A stretch of DNA of 64,000 nt from Flavobacterium pisciphilum. GTDB taxonomy: Bacteria; Bacteroidota; Bacteroidia; Flavobacteriales; Flavobacteriaceae. The notes beneath the pieces are model-generated. The model saw nothing but the letters and a program-made list of their open reading frames with translations, did not search any database and was not told the DNA's origin. The position numbers and the translations under genes are program-made. The stretch is from the NCBI RefSeq assembly GCF_020905345.1, contig NZ_JAJJMO010000001.1, positions 4,836,001-4,900,000 on the forward strand. Direction: 5' to 3'. Positions 27,050-35,655 of this stretch are shown here, one piece after another (positions within the stretch are counted from its first letter, which is position 1; every line of letters starts with the position of its first letter).

Positions 27050-27478
27050 TTAGAGCTTGAACCGCTTGGAGATTTTACCCACATTTTGCTTTTGTTCATC
27101 ATTAACCAAAGCAATAACCTCAACTGCATTGGGTACGACTATTAAAGAGAGGTTTGTCAGTTCCGATTTTTTTAGCAATTGCCCAAATTGGTCTTTTCTT
27201 GCCACCTCCATTCTGTTGAGTGAGAATTTGCCGTTCAGATAATTTACCCACATACTGCATTCTACACTTGGCTTGTCTTCTCCCGACCATTGTAGGTAGC
27301 CTGTCAACAACAAGTCTTGTTTAGGCAAAGTATCTGCACCTTTTTGGCAGCTTTCAAGGTAATCGCTGATACTTTCTTTCAGCTTTCCGGCATACGCACC
27401 CTGCGTATGAAAATAGCCGTTATATCCTTTTTCTGTAAGGATTTTTGCGAACGTGTTTAAATCTGATAATGTTTCCAT
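27050..27478 (-). CDS. Hypothetical protein within the tra operon
   Basis: 142 aa, soluble, no signal peptide: METLSDLNTFAKILTEKG at the start, then YLQWSGEDKPSVECSMWVNYLNGKF and a basic end (KQNVGKISKRFKL). It lies between traK and traL, a place where flavobacterial ICEs often have a gene of this size. The function is unknown, but it is clearly part of the transfer operon with 11-23 base spacers. Confidence 0.7.
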   Translation of the reverse strand: METLSDLNTFAKILTEKGYNGYFHTQGAYAGKLKESISDYLESCQKGADTLPKQDLLLTGYLQWSGEDKPSVECSMWVNYLNGKFSLNRMEVARKDQFGQLLKKSELTNLSLIVVPNAVEVIALVNDEQKQNVGKISKRFKL

Positions 27479-27489
27479 AAGATTGTTTT

Positions 27490-28113
27490 TTAGCGTTCGA
27501 TGACTTCTATATCCCTGTTTTCCACGACTGCAAATTTTTCGATATTGAAGCCTTGTGGGTTGTTGTCAGAGCGAACGGAGTTGACTAGGTAGCAGGAAGT
27601 AATTAAGTTACGTCTGGTTACATTGCTTGACCGAATGATGAATTGTTTTGCATAGGTTCGTACCGCATAAGGATGGGTATCGAAATTGCAGACCACACTA
27701 TCTACTTCGATGCGTTGCTGTACGTTTCCTGATATAATACGACTGTAATAGCCTTTTTCTGACAAGTCTTTATAGTAGTCGAAGGCACTTTTGTCGGCAA
27801 GATTGAATGCCCTGCTCATATTGCTTTCTATAGCGTTTTTGTCGGGAGCAAGTGTAAAAAACAGCTCGTGAAAACGTCTGACGTGTTCCCTTGCTTCCAC
27901 AGGTCGGTTGATACTTGCATCTTGCGATAAGGCAAGCATCAAAGATTTGCCGTTATCCAATACATAGATTTTTTGGCGTTGTTCTTCTGCAAAGCGGTAG
28001 GACTGCCATACGGCATATCCTACCACGCCAATACAGAGAACCGCAAACACAATGGCATATAGTCTTATCTGCCTAAAGCTGTTTTCGATATTTCTTAGCG
28101 TTTTAAATTCCAT
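27490..28113 (-). CDS. traK: Conjugative transfer protein TraK (VirB8-like position)
   Basis: 207 aa. The N-terminal helix (LYAIVFAVLCIGVVGYAVWQSY, about 18-39) anchors it in the inner membrane and the rest is periplasmic. MEFKTLRNIENSFRQIRLYAI is the typical TraK start. TraK corresponds to TrbF/VirB8-type scaffold proteins of the mating channel. Confidence 0.92.
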   Translation of the reverse strand: MEFKTLRNIENSFRQIRLYAIVFAVLCIGVVGYAVWQSYRFAEEQRQKIYVLDNGKSLMLALSQDASINRPVEAREHVRRFHELFFTLAPDKNAIESNMSRAFNLADKSAFDYYKDLSEKGYYSRIISGNVQQRIEVDSVVCNFDTHPYAVRTYAKQFIIRSSNVTRRNLITSCYLVNSVRSDNNPQGFNIEKFAVVENRDIEVIER

Positions 28114-28132
28114 TTTTTTGAATGATTTATTG

Positions 28133-29128
28133 TTATTTATTCATCAGTTTACCGCCGATGTTTCCTACTGTAGATCCTGCACCAGCACCCGCAAGGTTTC
28201 CTGCCTTCATCGCTGTTTGATTTACATTACGAGTAAAGTTTCCTGCACCTCCGGCTTGGATTACCCAACCTGTTACTGTTGGAATTGTGAAGTAGCCAAC
28301 GATACCGATAATCATAAAGATGATGTACACCGTATTGCTCGTATCGGGTATGTAGGTCGGGTCGGCAAGCATTGCTATATCCCTTTCCAGTATGAGGGAT
28401 TGTATTCTTGCCAGCATCGAGCTGAACAAATCGGAAACAGGAAGCCAGAGATATACGCTGACATATCTCGTGATCCACTGTGTGAGCGTGGACTGAAATC
28501 CGTCCCAAACGGAAATAGCAAAAGCTATTGGTCCGAGTATCGAAAGGACTATCAGGAAAAATGTTCGTATGGTATCAATAACTAAAGCCGCCGCCTGAAA
28601 GAGTATTTCCAATAAATTGCGAAACCAATCCTTTATTGCTTTCTCTATCTTGTAGGCTTGCCTGTCCATATACATTCCTGCCATTGTACCAACGTCCGAT
28701 GGCGACCAGCCCAATTCATCCAGCTTTTTATCAAACTCTTCGTCTGATGCCATATAGGCGGTTTCGGGATTTCGTACCATTGCTTCGTATTCCAATTGGT
28801 CTTTCTGTTGCTGGAGTTGGTTGAGGTCAAGCACCTGGTCTTCGAGTATGGCGTGAGTTCCTGTAACTACCGGGCTTAATACTGCATTAATGGTTCCCAA
28901 CACGATGGTTGGAAAGAACATTATACAAAGACCCAGAGCGAATGGACGCAGTAACGGAAACACATCGATAGGCTCGGCTCGGCTTAAAGCCTGCCAAACC
29001 TTTAATGCTACATAGAACAACGCACCCAATCCCGCCAATCCTTTAGCCACAGCCGCCATATCACCTGCAAGCGGCATCATATCGTCGTAAAGTGAACGAA
29101 GGAGTTCGTGAAGATTATCCCATTCCAT
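28133..29128 (-). CDS. traJ: Conjugative transfer protein TraJ (VirB6/TrbL-like)
   Basis: 331 aa polytopic membrane protein. Hydrophobic segments lie at about 20-45, 72-95, 172-210, 213-235 and 265-290 (IIFMIIGIVGYFTIPTVTGWVI), and a long loop with coiled-coil character lies at about 100-140. It is the inner-membrane channel subunit of CTnDOT-type systems. The Gly-rich C-terminus (AGNLAGAGAGSTVGNIGGK) is usual for the family. Confidence 0.92.
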   Translation of the reverse strand: MEWDNLHELLRSLYDDMMPLAGDMAAVAKGLAGLGALFYVALKVWQALSRAEPIDVFPLLRPFALGLCIMFFPTIVLGTINAVLSPVVTGTHAILEDQVLDLNQLQQQKDQLEYEAMVRNPETAYMASDEEFDKKLDELGWSPSDVGTMAGMYMDRQAYKIEKAIKDWFRNLLEILFQAAALVIDTIRTFFLIVLSILGPIAFAISVWDGFQSTLTQWITRYVSVYLWLPVSDLFSSMLARIQSLILERDIAMLADPTYIPDTSNTVYIIFMIIGIVGYFTIPTVTGWVIQAGGAGNFTRNVNQTAMKAGNLAGAGAGSTVGNIGGKLMNK

Positions 29129-29130
29129 TT

Positions 29131-29763
29131 TTACCAGTATTTTTGGTTAGAAGTTCCGTAGAGTTCAAGAACTCTCTGTGCGTCGTTTTTCTTTTTCGCT
29201 CTTAGGTAGCTTACAGAAATGTTCTTATTAGTGTAGTAGCGTACAAGGCTGTGGTAATCCTTTACCTCTTTGTACACACGATCAATAATATCCATACGCT
29301 CTTTGTCGTTTAGCGAAAGGCTTGAAGAGGTTATAATTTGCTTCAATTCTTTCAGCAGTTCGGTACTTTCATTGAGCAGTGCCGAATAACCATTGCCGAT
29401 TGCAACCAATTCCTGTGGTGTGAAATTGGGATCGTTCATCATTTTTCCAAAGTTCTGAACATATATTTCGGACACATCGCCTACCAACAATACGGTTTGC
29501 TGTACTTTACGGGCATCTTTCACAAGGTTGTTGATAGCTTTTAGCTTGTCGTAATATTCCTTGCCCTGATCGTACACTTTTTTCACTTCGTTGAAGTTCT
29601 TTACGACATTGCTCACGGTGGAAGAAGTCTGTATGATTTCGTTCGCACTGTTGATAATTCCTGATGCCAGATTTGCAGGGTCAGTTACTACAAATTGAGC
29701 TTTCGCTGACGGTGCTACGGCGAGCATTAGTGCCGTACACACCAGATACAATACTTTTTTCAT
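29131..29763 (-). CDS. traI: Conjugative transfer protein TraI (DUF4141)
   Basis: 210 aa, with a signal peptide (MKKVLYLVCTALMLAVAPSAKA) followed by QFVVTDPANLASGIINSANEIIQTS, the typical start of periplasmic VirB5/TrbJ-like proteins, and long helices to the end. Note that this TraI is not the F-plasmid relaxase of the same name. It lies two bases from traJ. Confidence 0.93.
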   Translation of the reverse strand: MKKVLYLVCTALMLAVAPSAKAQFVVTDPANLASGIINSANEIIQTSSTVSNVVKNFNEVKKVYDQGKEYYDKLKAINNLVKDARKVQQTVLLVGDVSEIYVQNFGKMMNDPNFTPQELVAIGNGYSALLNESTELLKELKQIITSSSLSLNDKERMDIIDRVYKEVKDYHSLVRYYTNKNISVSYLRAKKKNDAQRVLELYGTSNQKYW

Positions 29764-29792
29764 TGTTTCTGAATTTTTAAATTGTTAATTGA

Positions 29793-32297
29793 CTATTGAT
29801 TTACTTTGTCCCGCCTTTGCATTGCGATATGCTTGATGGCGAGTTCTACATTGCCGTCCAGTTCAGCAGCAAGCTGCATCACTTCCATTTTTTCGGTTTC
29901 TTCGGTGGTGTAAGCAAGGTATTCCTCCAAACTAACTTCGGTGGCATAGACTGCCGAGTGCGTACCACCTAAGCCTATCCAAACCTCTTTGTAAAGTCGG
30001 CTTGCATCGTTGTTCATATTGATAGAAAGTACCTGCCCTTTTTCCTTATCTGTAAGCCCCAACATCGCCTGTATATCATCAAACTTGTTCATATACTTGC
30101 GTTGGTCTAAAAGGATTTTACAATCACTGTTGTTAATGATACTTTCCTTAACAATGGGCGACTGGATGATGTCATCCACCTCCTGCGTTACCACGATGGC
30201 TTCACCGAAAAACTTCCTAACCGTTTTAAACAAATACTTTATATATTCTGCCATACCTTCCTTCGCAATCGCTTTCCAGGCTTCTTCAATTAGTATCAGC
30301 TTTCGGATGCCTTTCAACCTCCTCATCTTGTTGATGAAGACTTCCATAATGATGATCGTGACTATGGGAAAGAGGATTTTGTGGTCTTTTATCGCATCAA
30401 TTTCAAAGACAATAAAGCGTTTGGAAAGCAGGTCTAACTGCTTATCGGAATTGAGCAAATAATCATACTCACCGCCCTTGTAGTAGGGTTCGAGTACGTT
30501 AAGGAAATTGGCAATGTCAAAGTCTTTTTCCCTTACCTGTTTTTCTTCGAGTACCTTGCGGTAATCGCCTTTTACATACTCATAGAAGCCATTGAATGAT
30601 GGATAAATATCTTCCTGTTTGATGCGCTCGATATAGCCTGATACAGCATTCGATAATGCTACTTCTTCTGAACGGGTTGGTGGTTCATCATCACGTTTCC
30701 AGAGTGTCAGTATCAAAGTCTTGATACTTTCACGCTTCTCAATATCGAATACGCCATCATCGGTATAGAAAGGATTAAAGGCAATTGGGTTGTCTTCTGT
30801 ATAAGTAAAGTAAACACCGTCTTCGCCTTTGGTTTTACCTTTAATGAGTTCGCACAAACCTTGATAAGAATTTCCGGTGTCCACAAGCAAAACGTGAGCG
30901 CCTTGCTCGTAATACTGTCGTACCATATGGTTTGTGAAGAAAGATTTACCACTTCCCGATGGACCGAGTATGAACTTGTTACGATTGGTAATAATTCCAC
31001 GTTTCATCGGCAAATCCGAAATATCCAAATGGATAGGCTTTCCAGTCAGGCGGTCAGCCATCTTGATACCAAATGGTGATGGCGAATTGTGGTAATTGGT
31101 TTCTTCCGTAAAAAAGCACAATGCAGGCTCAATAAAAGTGTAAAAACTTTCCTCTGCGGGAAAATCACCTGCATTACCCGGCATTCCTGCCCAGTACAAT
31201 GTTGCTACATCCGTAGTGTTGTGTCTGGGTTTACATTCCATCAATGCTAAAGCACTTCCACAATCATTTTTTAGCTGTTTCAGTTCTGCCGGATCATCCG
31301 ACCACGCCATAATGTTGAAGTGAGCACGAACAGAAGATAGCCCAAAACTGTGGGCTTCGTTTAGGTACTTTTCTATCCACTCTTTGTTGATTTGGTTGGC
31401 ACGACTGTAACGAGCCAGTGAGTGCATATTCCTTGCGGACTTCTCAAACTTTTGTAGACTGGCTTCGCTGTTATCCAAAAACAAATATTGGTTGTAAATG
31501 TGGTTGCAGTTTAACAACAAGCCCACAGGTGCGGCGAATGACAAACGGCAATCACTTCGGTCGGTAGATAGCTTTTCAAAACGGGTATCAGCCGATACCA
31601 TTCCGGGTAAATCGTCAGTATCGGACAAGGTGTGCAGGCTCAACCTTTTGTTCCCGATACGAACTTCTTCGGCTCCTAATGCGATGTCCTGCATGGGTGT
31701 CCCTGCATCTCTTGACAAGGTGAGGTACTGTTCTAATAACCCCTGTTTTTCATCTTTACCGATGATATCGTTTTCACTCAGGCGTCGTAGGCTTATGAAA
31801 CCACTATCATTCACGATACGTTCAAACTGCGCAACGGCTTCCATAAAACGGTGGATTGCTTCCTTATCTCTGATTTCCTTTGGTATCAGCGTACCTTTGC
31901 AGAGCGAAGAGAAATTGCTTTGCATCCGCATCCGATCTTTGGTAGTTTTGGTCAGGAATAAATAGCAATAATGGTTCAAGAAAGGGCGTTCGTTGAAATG
32001 TTGTTGGTAGGATTTGCCTAAAAAACTTAAATTCTCACCAGCAATATCTGGTGCATAGTTTTCCTTAATGTACCAGTCTTGTTTATGGATGACCGTATAA
32101 TCGGGCAAGGTCTTGATAGCTTTATGCCAAGCGGAATGAATCGCTTCGTATTCCGCAGAAGCTACTGTGAATAGTTCTGGTAAGCGTACTTCAAAACAAG
32201 CGGTAATATCTGCATCCTTGGACAGGATACAATTATTTTCTACTGCCAACAAAGGAAACTTATTTTCCAACGTAGTGACTTTTGCTACATTTCTCAT
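29793..32297 (-). CDS. traG: Conjugation ATPase TraG (VirB4-like)
   Basis: 834 aa. It powers assembly and transport of the type IV secretion channel from the cytoplasmic face. Walker A is at ILGPSGSGKSFFTNHMV (about 443-459) and Walker B at RKLILIEEAWKAI (about 666-678), with the downstream VTQEVDDI motif. The N-terminal domain (LENKFPLLAVENNCILSKDADI) is typical of Bacteroidota TraG. The 5' end overlaps traF by four bases. Confidence 0.97.
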   Translation of the reverse strand: MRNVAKVTTLENKFPLLAVENNCILSKDADITACFEVRLPELFTVASAEYEAIHSAWHKAIKTLPDYTVIHKQDWYIKENYAPDIAGENLSFLGKSYQQHFNERPFLNHYCYLFLTKTTKDRMRMQSNFSSLCKGTLIPKEIRDKEAIHRFMEAVAQFERIVNDSGFISLRRLSENDIIGKDEKQGLLEQYLTLSRDAGTPMQDIALGAEEVRIGNKRLSLHTLSDTDDLPGMVSADTRFEKLSTDRSDCRLSFAAPVGLLLNCNHIYNQYLFLDNSEASLQKFEKSARNMHSLARYSRANQINKEWIEKYLNEAHSFGLSSVRAHFNIMAWSDDPAELKQLKNDCGSALALMECKPRHNTTDVATLYWAGMPGNAGDFPAEESFYTFIEPALCFFTEETNYHNSPSPFGIKMADRLTGKPIHLDISDLPMKRGIITNRNKFILGPSGSGKSFFTNHMVRQYYEQGAHVLLVDTGNSYQGLCELIKGKTKGEDGVYFTYTEDNPIAFNPFYTDDGVFDIEKRESIKTLILTLWKRDDEPPTRSEEVALSNAVSGYIERIKQEDIYPSFNGFYEYVKGDYRKVLEEKQVREKDFDIANFLNVLEPYYKGGEYDYLLNSDKQLDLLSKRFIVFEIDAIKDHKILFPIVTIIIMEVFINKMRRLKGIRKLILIEEAWKAIAKEGMAEYIKYLFKTVRKFFGEAIVVTQEVDDIIQSPIVKESIINNSDCKILLDQRKYMNKFDDIQAMLGLTDKEKGQVLSINMNNDASRLYKEVWIGLGGTHSAVYATEVSLEEYLAYTTEETEKMEVMQLAAELDGNVELAIKHIAMQRRDKVNQ

Positions 32298-32626
32298 ACG
32301 GCAGTTGATTTAGAGGTGGACTTTAAATAACGATGCACAGGCTTGCGACAGATGATGTAATGGGGATGCCTTTTTATTGCGCCGATTTTCATCAATCCGT
32401 GTTCACCATACTTTTGATTGAGTGAAAAGGTCTGCCATACAATTAGCGAAGCACCACCAATTCCTAAAGACAGACAGATGTAAGAATTAACCCCAGCCAT
32501 GTAAAGTATCATGACCAGGATCAATGTCCCAAGTAATCCGCCGGCGAAGATGAATAGGTACTGCGCTTTCAGTCCCTTAAATTCTACTGTTCTTCCAATG
32601 CCTTTGTTGATGTTGTAATTACTCAT
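32294..32626 (-). CDS. traF: Conjugative transfer protein TraF (DUF4133)
   Basis: 110 aa from the ATG at 32626 (MSNYNINKGIGRTVEFKGLK); a longer frame to 32701 would overlap traE and lacks the family start. There are two hydrophobic helices (about 22-45 and 47-66). It matches the VirB3-like small membrane protein TraF. It is coupled to traG through a four-base overlap. Confidence 0.9.
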   Translation of the reverse strand: MSNYNINKGIGRTVEFKGLKAQYLFIFAGGLLGTLILVMILYMAGVNSYICLSLGIGGASLIVWQTFSLNQKYGEHGLMKIGAIKRHPHYIICRKPVHRYLKSTSKSTAV

Positions 32627-32637
32627 AGGGCAAAGGA

Positions 32638-32943
32638 TTAAAGGAAAAATGAACGAAGAATGGTAGCAGCTACAATAAGGAAGATACAGGCACCGAACCA
32701 CGATGCCGCCGTTTTACTGGTATCGGGGTCGCCCGAACTGAATTTGTTGTACACCTTAACACCTCCGATTAACCCGACTACGGCACCAATAGCGTAGATA
32801 AGCTGTGTGGCGGGATCGAAATAAGAGGTGACCATTTGGGTAGCTTCTGTGATACCTGCTGTACCATTTCCCTGGGCGAATGCACCGATTCCTGAGAGCA
32901 TCAATGTAGCTGCCAGCAAAACTTTTTTTCTTTGTTTTTTCAT
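32638..32943 (-). CDS. traE: Conjugative transfer protein TraE (DUF4134, VirB2-like)
   Basis: 101 aa from the ATG at 32943. It has a signal sequence (KKVLLAATLMLSGIGAFAQ), then GTAGITEATQMVTSYFDPATQLIYAIGAVVGLIGGVKVY and a second hydrophobic helix to the end, as in pilin-like VirB2 proteins. It is now the first tra gene of its transcription unit, because the mercury region separates it from traB/traD. Confidence 0.9.
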   Translation of the reverse strand: MKKQRKKVLLAATLMLSGIGAFAQGNGTAGITEATQMVTSYFDPATQLIYAIGAVVGLIGGVKVYNKFSSGDPDTSKTAASWFGACIFLIVAATILRSFFL

Positions 32944-33259
32944 GATTAAACACATTAATTTGTTATTGTATTCCCACTTCTCGCGGGCTTTCTGAACAAA
33001 GGTGTTTCAGAAATCAAGGCGTTATAATAAAGTGACAGTCAAAGGAATGATTTGGCAGTGAGTGGCGTTATAGTTGATAATGGAGCATGAAAAAATGCCA
33101 AACATTTCGATACAGAATAGCTGATAAAATTTCTCCCTTATGATTTTATAAGTTTTCCATTATCCTAAAAAGACACTGGGTATTTATTTATCACCTTAAC
33201 AAAGTCCCAAGAGACCCACCGCTTAAAAAAAAGATTTATTAAAATTATCATTTAAGTAT
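32944..33259. other. Noncoding region between traE and the mercury operon
   Basis: About 316 bases with no gene. It must hold the promoter for the minus-strand traE-traQ genes. It includes the left copy of a 37-bp diverged direct repeat (33043-33079) whose right copy lies beyond merA. No clear -7 box for traE could be fixed. Confidence 0.5.
33043..33079 (+). repeat. Direct repeat flanking the mercury operon, left copy
   Basis: 37 bases with the shared core TTGGCAGTGAGTG, matching 37367-37403 at 30 of 37 positions in the same orientation. The pair brackets the whole mer operon and marks the probable edges of the inserted segment or of an ancestral traE upstream element. Confidence 0.7.
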
Positions 33260-33291
33260 TTGCTTAAATAAGAAAACTATTTGTATTTTTG
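33260..33291 (+). promoter_or_regulatory. Promoter and operator of the mercury operon
   Basis: TTGCTTAAATAAGAAA (33260-33275) is an imperfect copy of the palindrome found in front of the second mer-type arsR (56553). It includes the -33 TTG, and a TATTTTTG box (33284-33291) fits the Bacteroidota -7 consensus TAnnTTTG 21 bases later. The repressor bound here would block the promoter. Confidence 0.7.
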
Positions 33292-33321
33292 CTGCGTTAT
33301 TAAATCCTAAACAAGGAAATT

Positions 33322-33699
33322 ATGGAAAACAATCAATCGTGTATCCGTGTGTTTGCCGACAAGGTTCAAATAGACAATTGTAGAGTAATACTTCAAACCA
33401 ACGACAAGGCATTCAGCCAACTGAGTGGACTTTTAGCATTGGCAGGAAACGAAGTAAGGTTGAAAATCTTATTTCTCTTAGAAGAAGAAAACGAACTCTG
33501 CCCTTGCGACCTTTCAGACATTCTCGGAATGAGCATTCCTGCCGTTTCGCAACACCTCAGAAAACTAAAAGACGGAAACGTCATTGAAGGGAGAAGAGAA
33601 GGACAAACCATTTTCTACTCTTTGAAACAAGAGCAACTGACTTTACTTCGTCCATTTTTTAAACACATCATAAACAATTCAAAAAAGGAAACAGTATGA
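33322..33699 (+). CDS. ArsR/SmtB-family metal-sensing repressor of the mercury operon
   Basis: 125 aa winged-helix repressor: LAGNEVRLKILFLLEE, then CPCDLSDILGMSIPAVSQHLRKLKDGNVIEGRREGQTIFYSL. The Cys pair CPC in the recognition region and Cys residues at about 7 and 21 could ligate Hg(II). Genes of the same type control mercury operons of Bacteroidota instead of MerR. Its stop overlaps merTP by four bases, so it autoregulates the operon. Confidence 0.9.
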   Translation: MENNQSCIRVFADKVQIDNCRVILQTNDKAFSQLSGLLALAGNEVRLKILFLLEEENELCPCDLSDILGMSIPAVSQHLRKLKDGNVIEGRREGQTIFYSLKQEQLTLLRPFFKHIINNSKKETV

Positions 33700-34301
33700 A
33701 CAAGAAAAACAACAGATTTGTCGGAGCGGGAGTGCTTTCGGCAGTAGCAGCATCACTTTGCTGCATTACACCTGTATTGGCTCTTATTTCAGGAGCGTCA
33801 GGAGTGGCATCTACATTTTCGTGGATGGAACCAGCAAGACCTTATCTAATCGGTATCACTGTTTTGGTGTTGGGTTTTGCTTGGTATCAGAAACTTAAAC
33901 CACGAACAGCCGAAGAAATTCAATGTGATTGCGAAGAAGACGAAAAGAAACCCTTTATGCAGACCAAAACATTCTTGGGAATTGTAACCGTATTTGCAGC
34001 CTTGATGCTCGCTTTTCCGAACTACGCACACATTTTCTATCCTTCAAACGACAACAAGGAAGTTGTAATCGTCAATGCTTCTGACATCCAAACGGTAACT
34101 TTTGATGTAAAAGGAATGACTTGCAATGGTTGTGCTTCACACGTAGAAAATGATGTGAACAAATTGCCAGGCATTGTTAAGGTAGATGCGATTTATGAAG
34201 AAGCGACTGCCAAAGTAGAATTTGACCAAACCAAAGTGAGTCTTGCTCAAATTGAAGAAGCCATCAACGGTACAGGTTACAAAGTGGTTGGCAAGAAATA
34301 G
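33696..34301 (+). CDS. merTP: Mercuric transport protein MerT fused to a MerP-like domain
   Basis: 201 aa. The MerT part has helices at about 9-30 (with the vicinal pair SLCCITPV that accepts Hg), 48-64 and 89-107. An extracytoplasmic stretch leads to a C-terminal heavy-metal-associated domain with GMTCNGCASHVENDV (about 143-157). It imports Hg(II) for reduction by MerA. The acidic Cys pair CDCEEDEKK between helices 2 and 3 is the usual cytosolic metal-passing loop. Confidence 0.92.
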   Translation: MNKKNNRFVGAGVLSAVAASLCCITPVLALISGASGVASTFSWMEPARPYLIGITVLVLGFAWYQKLKPRTAEEIQCDCEEDEKKPFMQTKTFLGIVTVFAALMLAFPNYAHIFYPSNDNKEVVIVNASDIQTVTFDVKGMTCNGCASHVENDVNKLPGIVKVDAIYEEATAKVEFDQTKVSLAQIEEAINGTGYKVVGKK

Positions 34302-34348
34302 TATTTTTTTGCCCCTCGTATTTAAGAACTTAATTAAATAATTATACT

Positions 34349-34696
34349 ATGAAAAAGAATTTAATTCTATTGAGTGCTTTGTTCCTAATTGGAATTGCTC
34401 AGCTTAATGCTCAATGTTGCAAACCGACTGACAGTAAAGCACAAACAGCAAATACAAACCAGCAAGAAGGTAAGACCCTGCAACTGAAAATCACGGGAAT
34501 GACTTGTGCAGGTTGTTCCAACCATATTTCAAATGCCCTCAAAGAAGTGGACGGCATTATTGAACACAAAGTGGAATATCCGGGCGATTTGGCAACTATC
34601 CAGTACGACCCAAGCAAAACAAATCCTGAAGCTATCATAAAAGTAATTGAAAAAACAGGTTATAAAGCCGAAATCATTAAAGAAAATTCTAAATAA
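34349..34696 (+). CDS. Secreted heavy-metal-associated (MerP-like) protein
   Basis: 115 aa: signal peptide (MKKNLILLSALFLIGIAQLNA), a short Cys-Cys segment (QCCKPTD) and one HMA domain with GMTCAGCSNHISNALKEVDG. It probably binds Hg(II) or another soft metal in the periplasm and hands it to MerTP. It is the third gene of the operon. Confidence 0.88.
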   Translation: MKKNLILLSALFLIGIAQLNAQCCKPTDSKAQTANTNQQEGKTLQLKITGMTCAGCSNHISNALKEVDGIIEHKVEYPGDLATIQYDPSKTNPEAIIKVIEKTGYKAEIIKENSK

Positions 34697-34697
34697 T

Positions 34698-34994
34698 ATG
34701 AAAACTGTAAAATTAATTTTAGGCATTGTTACTATCGGGATGATAGTAGCTAGTTGTAATAAAGAAGTACAGGAACCGGAAGTAAAACCAACAAATTCTT
34801 CAACTCCCGGTACTAATTCTTCCACCCCAACAGGTACTTCGACCATTTCTTACACAGATTTGAGTGCGGAACAAAGCACCATTGCGATTGGGGCAACCAC
34901 AAAAGTAACAGCTACAGCAACAGGAGATGGTCTTTCTTATATCTGGAGTGCATCAGATGGCGATATTATAGGAAGTAAAGCATGTTTGCAGTAA
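34698..34994 (+). pseudogene. Truncated Ig-like lipoprotein in the mercury operon
   Basis: 98 codons from the ATG at 34698. It begins with a lipoprotein signal (ILGIVTIGMIVASC) and a Ser/Thr/Pro/Asn-rich linker, then a beta-sandwich start (TDLSAEQSTIAIGATTKVTATATG, YIWSASDGDIIGS) that stops abruptly with Lys-Ala-Cys-Leu-Gln. Bacterial Ig/PKD domains continue well beyond this point, so the gene appears cut, perhaps where merB joined. It could still be exported as a short lipoprotein. Confidence 0.6.
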
Positions 34995-35013
34995 AACCCC
35001 AAATAGAAAACTT

Positions 35014-35625
35014 ATGAAAAATCAACGAAAATATATTGACGGTCAATTAAACGACATTCTTTTTTCTGAATTTAAGATAAAGAATAGCGATTTTATTTTA
35101 CGAATATTTCAAGAATTGATGCAAGGCAGTTCTATATCTAAAAACAGATTTTATAAACTAATAAAAGTGTCCAAAGATAAAGCGGACGCTATTTTGAATA
35201 AACTGGGCGAAACCGATGTACAAGGAAATATTATTGCATTTTCTGGTCTATCTACAGTTCCTACCAAACATCGCTTTATTGTAAATGGTAAGATGTTATA
35301 CACATGGTGTGTAGTAGATGCCATTCTGTTTGCTGAATGGTTAGATGTGGAAGTCAATGTTCATTCGTCCGACCCAATTGATAGTTCTCTCATAGAATTA
35401 CAAATAAACGGAGGTCAGCTATTATGGACAACTCCTTATCCTTTATTTATTTCTTGGGTAGAATCTGTTGACACCTGCAATATTAAAGGGTCGCTATGTA
35501 ATCACGTTTCATTTTTTGCAAGCGAAAGAACAGCAAAACAATGGTTAAAAAATAATCCTGATGGAAAAATATTGACGCTTGAGGATTTCTTTGAGCCTAA
35601 AAACATAGGAATGAAATGTTGTTAA
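35014..35625 (+). CDS. merB: Organomercurial (alkylmercury) lyase
   Basis: 203 aa. MerB breaks the carbon-mercury bond of compounds such as methylmercury, releasing Hg(II) for MerA. The catalytic residues can be read: the first Cys in MLYTWCVVDAILFAEWL (with Asp three residues later) and the second Cys in GSLCNHVSFFAS. The N-terminal winged-helix-like part is present. It ends in Lys-Cys-Cys. With MerB the operon should give broad-spectrum mercury resistance. Confidence 0.92.
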   Translation: MKNQRKYIDGQLNDILFSEFKIKNSDFILRIFQELMQGSSISKNRFYKLIKVSKDKADAILNKLGETDVQGNIIAFSGLSTVPTKHRFIVNGKMLYTWCVVDAILFAEWLDVEVNVHSSDPIDSSLIELQINGGQLLWTTPYPLFISWVESVDTCNIKGSLCNHVSFFASERTAKQWLKNNPDGKILTLEDFFEPKNIGMKCC

Positions 35626-35655
35626 GTATAGTCCTAAATAAATTAAAAAAATAAG

